5,346 bases of DNA, from the NCBI GenBank assembly GCA_946479395.1, contig CAMLFV010000172.1:1-5346 (forward strand), read 5' to 3'. Under the pieces are notes generated by a model. That model was not told the origin of the DNA. It did not search any database and worked only from the letters and a program-made list of their open reading frames with translations. The position numbers and the translations under genes were made by a program. This document shows, piece by piece, positions 1 to 5,346 of the stretch (position 1 is its first letter; each line of letters starts with the position of its first letter). This DNA comes from an uncultured Flavobacterium sp. (GTDB lineage Bacteria; Bacteroidota; Bacteroidia; Flavobacteriales; Flavobacteriaceae).

Positions 1-318
1 TCTATGAATAATCTTAGCTGTAGCAAAAACTACTCCTTCGCGCTTACTTTTTAAATGATTTGCCGAAATTTCAATACCACGAACTTCAAATTTATCTAAA
101 TCTACAAAAATCATAGAGGCTGCACTACCAACGCTTTCTGCTAAGGCTACCGATGCACCACCATGCAATAAACCCATTGGTTGATGCACTTTTGAATTTA
201 CTGGCATTTTTGCAATTAAATAATCATCTCCGACATCAATATATTCAATATCTAAAGTTTGCATTAACGTGTTTTTAGAAATATGGTTGCACATTTCTAA
301 AATTTTAATTTTATCCAT
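1..318 (-). CDS. Hotdog-fold acyl-CoA thioesterase, YdiI/MenI/PaaI type (3' end cut by window edge)
   Basis: The first 106 residues are visible, reading from an ATG at 318 to the window edge in an open frame. Family members are about 135-140 residues, so roughly the last 30 (final strands of the fold) are missing. The sequence closely follows the E. coli YdiI (MenI) pattern as I remember it: MPV at 38-40, QPMGLLHGGASVALAES at 46-62, and GIEISANHLKSKREG at 81-95. The residues matching the YdiI catalytic set are Q46, H52 and E61, all at a constant offset of two. The family hydrolyses acyl-CoA thioesters; MenI releases 1,4-dihydroxy-2-naphthoate in menaquinone synthesis, and other members act on phenylacetyl-CoA or general aryl/acyl-CoAs. 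No signal peptide, so cytosolic. The gene lies after a terminator and a 155-bp gap, so it probably has its own promoter, but I found no clean -7/-33 pair. The fold assignment is firm; the menaquinone role is an inference that needs the genes beyond the left edge. Confidence 0.88.
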   Translation of the reverse strand, partial: MDKIKILEMCNHISKNTLMQTLDIEYIDVGDDYLIAKMPVNSKVHQPMGLLHGGASVALAESVGSAASMIFVDLDKFEVRGIEISANHLKSKREGVVFATAKIIHR

Positions 319-473
319 CTCGTTTAAATATAAAATCACAATTTACAACGATTATTGCAAAAAAACCAAAGTAAAAGATATTTAAATAATAGACCATGTT
401 GTCTTAAAAAAAACTATTGCAAGTAAAGTAATTTCAGATAATAAATATAGTTTTTAAGGTTAGTTAAGATTAC

Positions 474-509
474 AAAAAAAGCCGTTCAAAATTTGAAACG
501 GCTTTTTTT
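474..509 (-). terminator. Rho-independent terminator after the secreted CPD-domain gene
   Basis: A perfect 13-bp stem is formed by AAAAAAAGCCGTT (474-486) and AACGGCTTTTTTT (497-509) around a 10-nt loop that can close further by C-G and A-T pairs. The GC core is GCCGTT/AACGGC. Read on the minus strand, it begins 8 bases after the stop codon at 518 and ends in a seven-T run, as expected for intrinsic termination. The A run on the other arm makes it symmetrical, so it could also stop plus-strand transcription, although no plus-strand gene is visible. It separates the deaD/secreted-protein block from the thioesterase gene. Confidence 0.9.
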
Positions 510-517
510 ATTAAAAT

Positions 518-1234
518 TTATTTCCCCAACTTATAATTATCATAACACTCATTCACAGCTGTAAAAATTTGGTAATCGTTTGCTGTGTAAATGAATCGTT
601 CGGAATGATTACAACGCTGTAGCATTTTTACAATATCTTCTTTTGAAATATTTAGTAAAGCAGAAACCATTTCACGATCGTACTTTTTCTTCATTACTTC
701 AATAAGTTCCACTTCTTTACGAATCTGATTGATTTTTTTAGTTTCACGCGAATTTCTTTTCATAGCGTTATAAATACCATTTATAGGATTCAAACCGCTA
801 TTGTAACTTGTGGAAAAACCTGTAGCCGAAAAATCACGGTAGTACGGATAATCAGCTAAAGCAATCAGTTTGGTATCAACAGATAAAATTCCGGTTAGTT
901 TCAAGGTATTAATCACCACCTCATCTAAAACGGTAGAAAGATCTTTAATATAGATATTCATCTTTCCTTCTTTATACCAATCGTTGGTAACTTTTATTTT
1001 TAAGGAACGAAATCCTTCCGAAGAAATATGTAAGGTATCATTAACGCTTGCAAGAATTGTAAAAGATCCATCAGTTTCGGTTTGAGCAACTTTCAACGAA
1101 TTTAAATTCACAATATTTGCCTTGCTTTCGGGTGCATAACTTAATTCGCTATAAACTATTCCCTTAATATTTTTTTCTTGAGCAAAAACTGATATTGAAA
1201 ATAGTGTAAAAAGTAAAACTGCAAAATATCTCAT
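518..1234 (-). CDS. Secreted protein with carboxypeptidase-regulatory-like (CPD) domain and unassigned C-terminal half
   Basis: With the ATG at 1234 the product is 238 residues. Residues 1-18 form a signal peptide (MRY, then a hydrophobic run ending SVFA, with likely cleavage before Q19), so the protein should reach the periplasm or outer membrane. Residues of about 20-108 look like the CPD-like beta-sandwich common in Bacteroidota: an IKGIV opening strand, TETDGSF as the turn before 'F-I' strands, NDTLHISSEGF, and a closing LDEVVI strand. In TonB-linked SusC-type receptors this domain precedes a plug and barrel, which are absent here. Residues of about 112-238 match no domain I can name. They contain a charged, probably helical stretch (158-190) and a region with DREMV, ISKEDI, RCN and TANDYQIF, with two cysteines (208 and 230). 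An ATG at 1252 would add six residues, but the T-rich sequence before it is a poor initiation context, whereas 1234 has an A-rich run (AAAAACC) just upstream. No catalytic residues are recognisable; binding or structural function is possible but unproven. Confidence 0.85.
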   Translation of the reverse strand: MRYFAVLLFTLFSISVFAQEKNIKGIVYSELSYAPESKANIVNLNSLKVAQTETDGSFTILASVNDTLHISSEGFRSLKIKVTNDWYKEGKMNIYIKDLSTVLDEVVINTLKLTGILSVDTKLIALADYPYYRDFSATGFSTSYNSGLNPINGIYNAMKRNSRETKKINQIRKEVELIEVMKKKYDREMVSALLNISKEDIVKMLQRCNHSERFIYTANDYQIFTAVNECYDNYKLGK

Positions 1235-1280
1235 ATGGTTTTTAGTATGCATCAAAAATAATGGATATTTTGCAGTTTTA
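1214..1280. repeat. Perfect 17-bp inverted repeat spanning the start of the CPD-domain gene
   Basis: TAAAACTGCAAAATATC at 1214-1230 is the exact reverse complement of 1264-1280, with a 33-bp spacer (1231-1263). The gene-proximal arm lies inside the signal-peptide codons beginning two bases after the ATG at 1234; the other arm is in the gap between deaD and this gene. Any transcript reading through from deaD would contain both arms and could form a long AU-rich hairpin, with both candidate ATGs (1252, 1234) in its loop. There is no GC core or clean U tract, so it is not a standard terminator. Confidence 0.85.
1253..1260 (-). promoter_or_regulatory. Possible -7 box (TAnnTTTG) for the CPD-domain gene
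   Basis: On the minus strand this reads TATTTTTG, an exact match to the Bacteroidota -7 consensus TAnnTTTG. It sits inside the spacer of the 17-bp inverted repeat, 18 bases before the ATG at 1234. If used, transcription would start around 1246-1248, giving a very short leader, excluding the upstream ATG at 1252 and leaving the distal repeat arm out of the transcript. No TTG-type -33 element is visible at the usual 17-23 bp upstream spacing, and the motif is easy to match in AT-rich DNA, so this is tentative. Confidence 0.3.
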
Positions 1281-1318
1281 GTTACTTATTTTGTAAATAT
1301 TAACAACTAATGCTGGTA

Positions 1319-3160
1319 TTAATTTGATCTGCGCGGGCGATCGCCACGTACTGATCTTCTTTCGTTGCGAGCAGGGCGATCGTCTTCACGATTACGTCCG
1401 AATCTGCTTTCTGTTCTGCGATCTCCAAAACGATCACCACCAGATGATCTTCTGTCTGATGAAGAACGGTCGCTACGGAAACCACCACTTCTTTCGCCAC
1501 GGAAACCGCCACCGCTTCTACCGCGTCCGTTGTGATCTCTTCTTGAAGATGATGAACCACCACCGCTTGTAGAAATTTCAACATTTACCTGACGACCTTC
1601 GTGATGCATGTTGTTCAAAATTTCCATAATACGTTCGCTGTGAGCAGCATCGGTATTAAAGAAAGAGAAACCTTCTTTTACATCAACTTTAAATAAATCA
1701 TCTCTACCTAAATCTAATGTGTCACGTAAGAAATCTTTCAAACTCATCCAATCGAAATTATCACGAGCTCCAAGATTTAAGAAATATCGAACCGAACCAT
1801 CAGAATTTACAGTAGCTTCACCTTTTTCACGAGATTTTGGAGAATCAATTGTATTTTGTTTTTTGTAGTATTCGATAAAACGATTAAATTCTACAGAAAA
1901 CATTTTTTTGATTAATTCTTCCTTCGTTAAATCGCCTAATAATTCTTCGATTTTTGGAAGATATTTATCAATTTCTGCGTCAACCTCAACTCCTTTAACT
2001 TTGTTTGCTAAGTGAATCAACTGTACTTCGCAAATCTCCATTCCGGTTGGAATTGGTTTTTGAACGAATTTTGTTTTAATAATTCGTTCGATCATCTGAA
2101 TTTTTTTGAACTCAGATTTTGTTACGATAACTATTGAAGTACCTGTTTTACCTGCACGTCCGGTACGACCAGAACGGTGGTTGTAGGTTTCAATTTCGTC
2201 TGGTAACTGATAGTTGATAACGTGTGTAATATCGTCAACATCAATACCACGAGCCGCAACATCGGTAGCAACCAACATCTGAATTTGGCGACCGCGGAAT
2301 GCTTTCATTACACCATCGCGTTGTGCTTGCGATAAATCGCCGTGTAAAGCTGCTGCATTGTATCCGTCTTCAATTAACTTTTCTGCAACTGCCTGTGTAT
2401 CACGCTTTGTTCTACAGAAAACAACCGAGAAAATATCTGGGTTCATATCTGCCAAACGTTTTAAAACCGGGTAGCGATCACGTGCACCAACCAAATAATA
2501 TTCGTGCGATACGTTTACCGATCCTTGATTTTTATGACCCACCGTAATTTCTTGAGGACGTTTCATAAATTCTTTAGCAATTCGTGCAACTTCTTGTGGC
2601 ATAGTTGCAGAGAAAAGCCATGTGTTTTTTTCTTCTGGTGTATCAGATAAAATTGATGTAATGTCTTCATAGAATCCCATGTTTAACATTTCATCTGCCT
2701 CATCTAAAATACAAATTTGTATGTTTTTAATGTTAACATAGTTTCTGTTAATCATATCCTGCATACGACCTGGTGTTGCCACAATAATCTGTGCACCACG
2801 CTTTACTTCTTTTGCCTGCTCTGTAATGCTGGCACCACCATAAACAGCAACTGTATGTAAGCCCTTTACATATTTAGAATATTGCTTAATTTCGTTGGTG
2901 ATTTGTAAACACAATTCTCTGGTAGGCGATAGGATTAATGCCTGTGTGCTTCTGTTCTCTGGATCAATTTTTTGAATCAGAGGAAACCCGAAAGCAGCTG
3001 TTTTCCCAGTACCCGTTTGCGCCAGTGCAACGATATCTGTATCTTGTTGCAACAATAAGGGAATAGCTTTTTCCTGAACCTCTGAAGGGTTTTCAAAACC
3101 TAAGTCCTGAATTGCTTTTAAAAGCAATTCGTTTAATCCTAATTCTTGGAATTTATTCAT
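1319..3160 (-). CDS. deaD: DEAD-box ATP-dependent RNA helicase, DeaD/CsdA type, with RGG-like tail
   Basis: The 613-residue product has the full DEAD-box motif set: F4 and the Q motif GFENPSEVQ (21-29), Walker A AQTGTGKT (47-54), Ia PTREL (79-83), Ib TPGR (129-132), II DEAD (153-156), III SAT (184-186), IV VVFCRTK (246-252), V ATDVAARGID (298-307) and VI HRSGRTGRAG (328-337). A DbpA-type RNA-binding domain follows at about 455-530, which identifies the DeaD/CsdA/DbpA group over shorter RhlE-like helicases. Residues 533-613 are a low-complexity, strongly basic Gly/Ser/Arg/Asp tail with SGGGFRGERSGGFR-like repeats, typical of RNA-binding tails. Such enzymes unwind short RNA duplexes using ATP, mainly in ribosome assembly, cold adaptation and mRNA turnover; the exact substrate is not shown by sequence. 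It is cytoplasmic. The ATG at 3160 directly precedes the Q-motif helix and follows a good -7 box, so the start is secure. No terminator is visible downstream before the next gene. Confidence 0.96.
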   Translation of the reverse strand: MNKFQELGLNELLLKAIQDLGFENPSEVQEKAIPLLLQQDTDIVALAQTGTGKTAAFGFPLIQKIDPENRSTQALILSPTRELCLQITNEIKQYSKYVKGLHTVAVYGGASITEQAKEVKRGAQIIVATPGRMQDMINRNYVNIKNIQICILDEADEMLNMGFYEDITSILSDTPEEKNTWLFSATMPQEVARIAKEFMKRPQEITVGHKNQGSVNVSHEYYLVGARDRYPVLKRLADMNPDIFSVVFCRTKRDTQAVAEKLIEDGYNAAALHGDLSQAQRDGVMKAFRGRQIQMLVATDVAARGIDVDDITHVINYQLPDEIETYNHRSGRTGRAGKTGTSIVIVTKSEFKKIQMIERIIKTKFVQKPIPTGMEICEVQLIHLANKVKGVEVDAEIDKYLPKIEELLGDLTKEELIKKMFSVEFNRFIEYYKKQNTIDSPKSREKGEATVNSDGSVRYFLNLGARDNFDWMSLKDFLRDTLDLGRDDLFKVDVKEGFSFFNTDAAHSERIMEILNNMHHEGRQVNVEISTSGGGSSSSRRDHNGRGRSGGGFRGERSGGFRSDRSSSDRRSSGGDRFGDRRTESRFGRNREDDRPARNERRSVRGDRPRRSN

Positions 3161-3179
3161 ATAATTTTTAAAATAGCTG

Positions 3180-3187
3180 CAAAGGTA
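3180..3187 (-). promoter_or_regulatory. Probable deaD promoter -7 box (TAnnTTTG)
   Basis: The minus strand reads TACCTTTG followed by CA, an exact fit to the Bacteroidota -7 element TAnnTTTG and in its commonest form. It lies 19 bases before the deaD ATG and inside the 67-bp rdgB-deaD gap, so it would give deaD its own promoter with a leader of about a dozen bases. No clear TTG -33 element is seen at 17-23 bp upstream, so strength and exact start site are uncertain. Confidence 0.6.
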
Positions 3188-3227
3188 GAGATTTTTTTGC
3201 GCATATTTATATTAATGATAGGTTAAA

Positions 3228-3812
3228 TTATTTATTTTGTAATTTTCCTAAAAACTCCACTAACTTTTCTACTGCTCTTCCGCGATGGCTTAATTTATTT
3301 TTTTTATCAATAGTCATTTCGGCAAAGGTTTTTCCTAAGTTTTCAGGTTCAAAAATAGGATCGTAGCCAAAACCATTGGTTCCCGTTTTTTTATTTCTTA
3401 TATCGCCTTCTACAATTCCGGTAAATAAATGCTGTTCATTATTAATATTTAACGCAATAACGGTTTTAAACTGCGCTTTTCGGTTGGTTGAAGTTCCTAA
3501 TTTATGCAAAACCAAATCCATGTTTTTATCGGCATTTTTATCTTCGCCAGAATATCTAGCCGAATAAACTCCTGGTTCGCCATTTAAAGCATCAATTTCT
3601 AAACCGGTATCATCTGCAAAACAAGGTAAACCGTATTTTTCTGTAATATAATTTGCTTTAATAATGGCGTTTTCTTCTAACGTAGTTCCGGTTTCGGCAA
3701 TATCTTCGGTACAGCCAATTTCGTCTAAAGTTACAATTTGAATTGATTTTGGTACTTGATTTTGAATTTCTTGTACCTTATTTTTATTGTTTGAGGCAAA
3801 TATGATTTTCAT
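3228..3812 (-). CDS. rdgB: RdgB/HAM1-family non-canonical purine NTP pyrophosphatase
   Basis: The 194-residue product is the full length for the family (about 190-200). It hydrolyses dITP, ITP and XTP to the monophosphate plus pyrophosphate, keeping deaminated purines out of DNA and RNA; it is a cytosolic, normally dimeric, Mg-dependent enzyme. Family signatures appear in order: the substrate loop FASNNKNK (5-12), ETGTTLEENAIIKA (40-53), the catalytic DDTGLEID (67-74, with D68 as the expected general base), GVYSARYSG (81-89), GFGYDPIF (147-154), F163-AEM, and the base-recognition stretch KNKLSHRGRA (171-180). No key residue is missing. The ATG at 3812 lies 3 bases after the recG stop codon, and the N-terminal MKIIFASNNK is the standard family start, so the start is certain. 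There is no Shine-Dalgarno sequence, and expression is probably coupled to recG translation. Confidence 0.97.
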   Translation of the reverse strand: MKIIFASNNKNKVQEIQNQVPKSIQIVTLDEIGCTEDIAETGTTLEENAIIKANYITEKYGLPCFADDTGLEIDALNGEPGVYSARYSGEDKNADKNMDLVLHKLGTSTNRKAQFKTVIALNINNEQHLFTGIVEGDIRNKKTGTNGFGYDPIFEPENLGKTFAEMTIDKKNKLSHRGRAVEKLVEFLGKLQNK

Positions 3813-3815
3813 ACG

Positions 3816-5346
3816 TTAACTTATATAGTTCCAAATATTGTTTTTTCTTGCCAGCATTTCAAACACAAACTTTAGTGCCTGATGTTCCGGTTTTTCAAGA
3901 TTGATATCTTCTTTTAATAATTCGATTGCTTTTGTGCGTGCCAACTTTAAAATATCTTGATCTTTAACTAAATCGGCAATTTGCAAATTCAATACACCGC
4001 TTTGTTGTGTTCCCATGATATCGCCCGGTCCACGGAGTTTTAAATCGATTTCGGATATCTCAAAACCATCGTTTGTTCGGCACATGGCATCCATCCTGAC
4101 TTTGGTATCGGCACTTAACTTATTTCCGGTCATTAAAACGCAGAAACTTTGCTCGGCTCCGCGACCTACACGACCACGTAACTGATGCAACTGACTCAAC
4201 CCAAATCGTTCGGCACTTTCTATAATCATTACTGATGCATTTGGTACGTTTACGCCAACTTCGATCACCGTAGTAGCAATCATTATATGGGTTTCGCCTT
4301 TTACAAATCGATCCATTTCGGCATCTTTATCTTTGGCGTGCATTTGTCCGTGAACAATGCTTATTCTGTATTCGGGAAAAGGAAAATCGCGCGAAATTGC
4401 TTCGTATCCTTCCATTAAATTCTTATAATCTAACTTTTCGCTTTCCTGAATCAGTGGGTAAACAATATAAATTTGTCTGCCTTTTGTAATTTCTTCCTTA
4501 ATAAAATGCCAAACCTGTAAGCGTTTGCTTTCAAAAAAATGAAGCGTTTTTATAGGTTTTCTTCCAGGTGGTAATTCATCAATCACCGAAACATCTAAAT
4601 CACCGTACAAACTCATAGCCAATGTACGCGGAATTGGTGTTGCAGTCATAACCAAAACGTGCGGAGGCAACGAATTTTTCTTCCACATTTTTGATCGCTG
4701 TTCAACACCAAAACGATGCTGTTCATCGATAATCGACAAGCCTAAATTTTTAAACTGAACCTTATTTTCTAGCAACGCATGAGTTCCTATTAAAATATGA
4801 ATGGTTCCGTTTTCTAAATCTTCGTGAATTTGGTTACGTTCTTTAGTTTTGGTCGATCCGGTAAGCAAAGCCACCTTTACATTAATTTTATCTGCCAATT
4901 CTTTAATTCCTGCAAAATGCTGATTCGCCAAAATTTCGGTGGGTGCCATTAAACATGCCTGAAAACCGTTATCTAATGCCAAAAGCATACTCATAAAACC
5001 CACAATGGTTTTGCCCGCACCCACATCGCCTTGTAATAAACGATTCATTTGGGCTTCGTGCGCCATATCAACTCTAATCTCTTTCAACACACGCTTTTGG
5101 GCATTGGTCAACGGAAACGGTAAATGATCGTGATAAAAACCATTAAAATAATCGCCCACATTATTAAAAGCAAATCCTTTAATTTTATGTTTTCGAACCA
5201 GATTTTTCGATAATAATTGCAGTTGAATAAAAAACAATTCCTCAAACTTCAAACGAAACTGTGCCCTATTTAATAGTTCAGTATTTTTAGGAAAATGAAT
5301 ATTAAAAAAAGATTCGTTTTTGGGCAATAATCGCAATTCGTTAATT
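3816..5346 (-). CDS. recG: ATP-dependent DNA helicase RecG (5' part beyond window)
   Basis: About 509 residues of an expected ~700 are visible. The frame stays open to the window edge, with the final in-window codons reading I-N-E-L-R-L-L, so the start and most of the N-terminal wedge domain are outside. RecG is a double-stranded DNA translocase that reverses stalled forks and processes Holliday junctions, D-loops and R-loops. Counting from the Leu codon at 5336, the helicase core shows Walker A LLQGDVGAGKT (100-110), APTEILA (131-137), the RecG-typical DEQH box (204-207), TATPIPRTLA (231-240), motif V ATTVIEVGVNVPNA (354-367), and motif VI QLRGRVGRG (385-393). The RecG-specific LRGPGDIMGTQQSG stretch (434-447, the TRG region coupling ATPase to DNA movement) follows, and the C-terminal helices end in WNYIS. 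These separate it from PriA and Mfd. No frameshift or missing motif was found. rdgB begins 3 bases after its stop, so the two form an operon. Confidence 0.97.
   Translation of the reverse strand, partial: INELRLLPKNESFFNIHFPKNTELLNRAQFRLKFEELFFIQLQLLSKNLVRKHKIKGFAFNNVGDYFNGFYHDHLPFPLTNAQKRVLKEIRVDMAHEAQMNRLLQGDVGAGKTIVGFMSMLLALDNGFQACLMAPTEILANQHFAGIKELADKINVKVALLTGSTKTKERNQIHEDLENGTIHILIGTHALLENKVQFKNLGLSIIDEQHRFGVEQRSKMWKKNSLPPHVLVMTATPIPRTLAMSLYGDLDVSVIDELPPGRKPIKTLHFFESKRLQVWHFIKEEITKGRQIYIVYPLIQESEKLDYKNLMEGYEAISRDFPFPEYRISIVHGQMHAKDKDAEMDRFVKGETHIMIATTVIEVGVNVPNASVMIIESAERFGLSQLHQLRGRVGRGAEQSFCVLMTGNKLSADTKVRMDAMCRTNDGFEISEIDLKLRGPGDIMGTQQSGVLNLQIADLVKDQDILKLARTKAIELLKEDINLEKPEHQALKFVFEMLARKNNIWNYIS

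Noticed and set aside
1253..1255. TTG at 1255 as the start of the CPD-domain gene
   Set aside because: ATG codons follow at 1252 and 1234, the TTG has a T-rich upstream context and overlaps a possible -7 box, and the signal peptide begins naturally at 1234.
1336..1345. GGCGATCGCC palindrome resembling a cyanobacterial HIP1-type site
   Set aside because: It is a single copy inside the deaD tail and is explained by Gly-Asp-Arg codons; there is no sign of dispersed repeats.
1324..1572. 82-residue plus-strand open frame
   Set aside because: Antisense shadow of the deaD tail, rich in His/Arg/Phe/Cys as expected from reversed Gly/Arg codons, with no start context.
1300..1584. 94-residue open frame on the minus strand overlapping the deaD tail
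   Set aside because: It lies in a different frame of the Gly/Arg-rich end of deaD, has a compositionally biased V/A/E product with no recognisable motif, and is explained by the GC-rich repeat-like coding there.
2299..2547. 82-residue plus-strand open frame
   Set aside because: Antisense to the conserved helicase core of deaD (motifs IV-V region); no family resemblance.
3161..3227. Terminator or regulatory RNA in the rdgB-deaD gap
   Set aside because: The 67 bp hold only a -7 box and AT-rich sequence; no GC-cored hairpin with a U tract and no room for a structured leader.
3376..3567. 63-residue plus-strand open frame
   Set aside because: Antisense to the conserved middle of rdgB; no independent coding signal.
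5334..5336. TTG codon at 5336 as the start of RecG
   Set aside because: The frame stays open to the window edge and known RecG proteins have about 190 more N-terminal residues; this is an internal Leu codon.

Overview
The window looks like ordinary chromosomal DNA from a Bacteroidota member, most likely Flavobacteriaceae. The evidence is the low GC content, A-rich start contexts with no Shine-Dalgarno sequences, TAnnTTTG-type -7 promoter boxes, a Bacteroidota-style secreted carboxypeptidase-regulatory-like (CPD) protein, and the sequence character of the housekeeping proteins. Every recognisable gene lies on the minus strand, so transcription runs from the right edge to the left. No RNA gene, mobile element, CRISPR array, phage gene or defence system was found.

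In transcription order, the right end (5346 to 3816) holds most of recG, the branched-DNA helicase. Its N-terminal wedge region lies beyond the window. Three bases later comes rdgB (3812 to 3228), which hydrolyses non-canonical purine NTPs; the spacing implies co-transcription and probably translational coupling. A 67-bp gap with a clear TAnnTTTG box leads to deaD (3160 to 1319), a DEAD-box RNA helicase with a DbpA-type RNA-binding domain and a long Arg/Gly/Ser-rich tail. Then follows a small secreted protein (1234 to 518) with a CPD-like beta-sandwich domain and a C-terminal half I cannot assign to a known domain. A strong hairpin-plus-U-tract terminator (474-509) closes this block. After a 155-bp gap (319-473) comes a hotdog-fold thioesterase of the YdiI/MenI/PaaI type, cut by the left edge.

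recG and rdgB both serve genome integrity: RdgB keeps dITP/XTP-type nucleotides out of DNA, and RecG remodels stalled forks and recombination intermediates. DeaD works on RNA structure. No terminator is visible between rdgB and deaD or between deaD and the secreted protein, so one long unit with an internal deaD promoter is plausible.

The most unusual feature is a perfect 17-bp inverted repeat (1214-1230 / 1264-1280) that straddles the start of the secreted-protein gene: one arm lies in the signal-peptide codons, the other in the upstream gap. I see no convincing case for a new multi-gene system; this repeat is the best lead.
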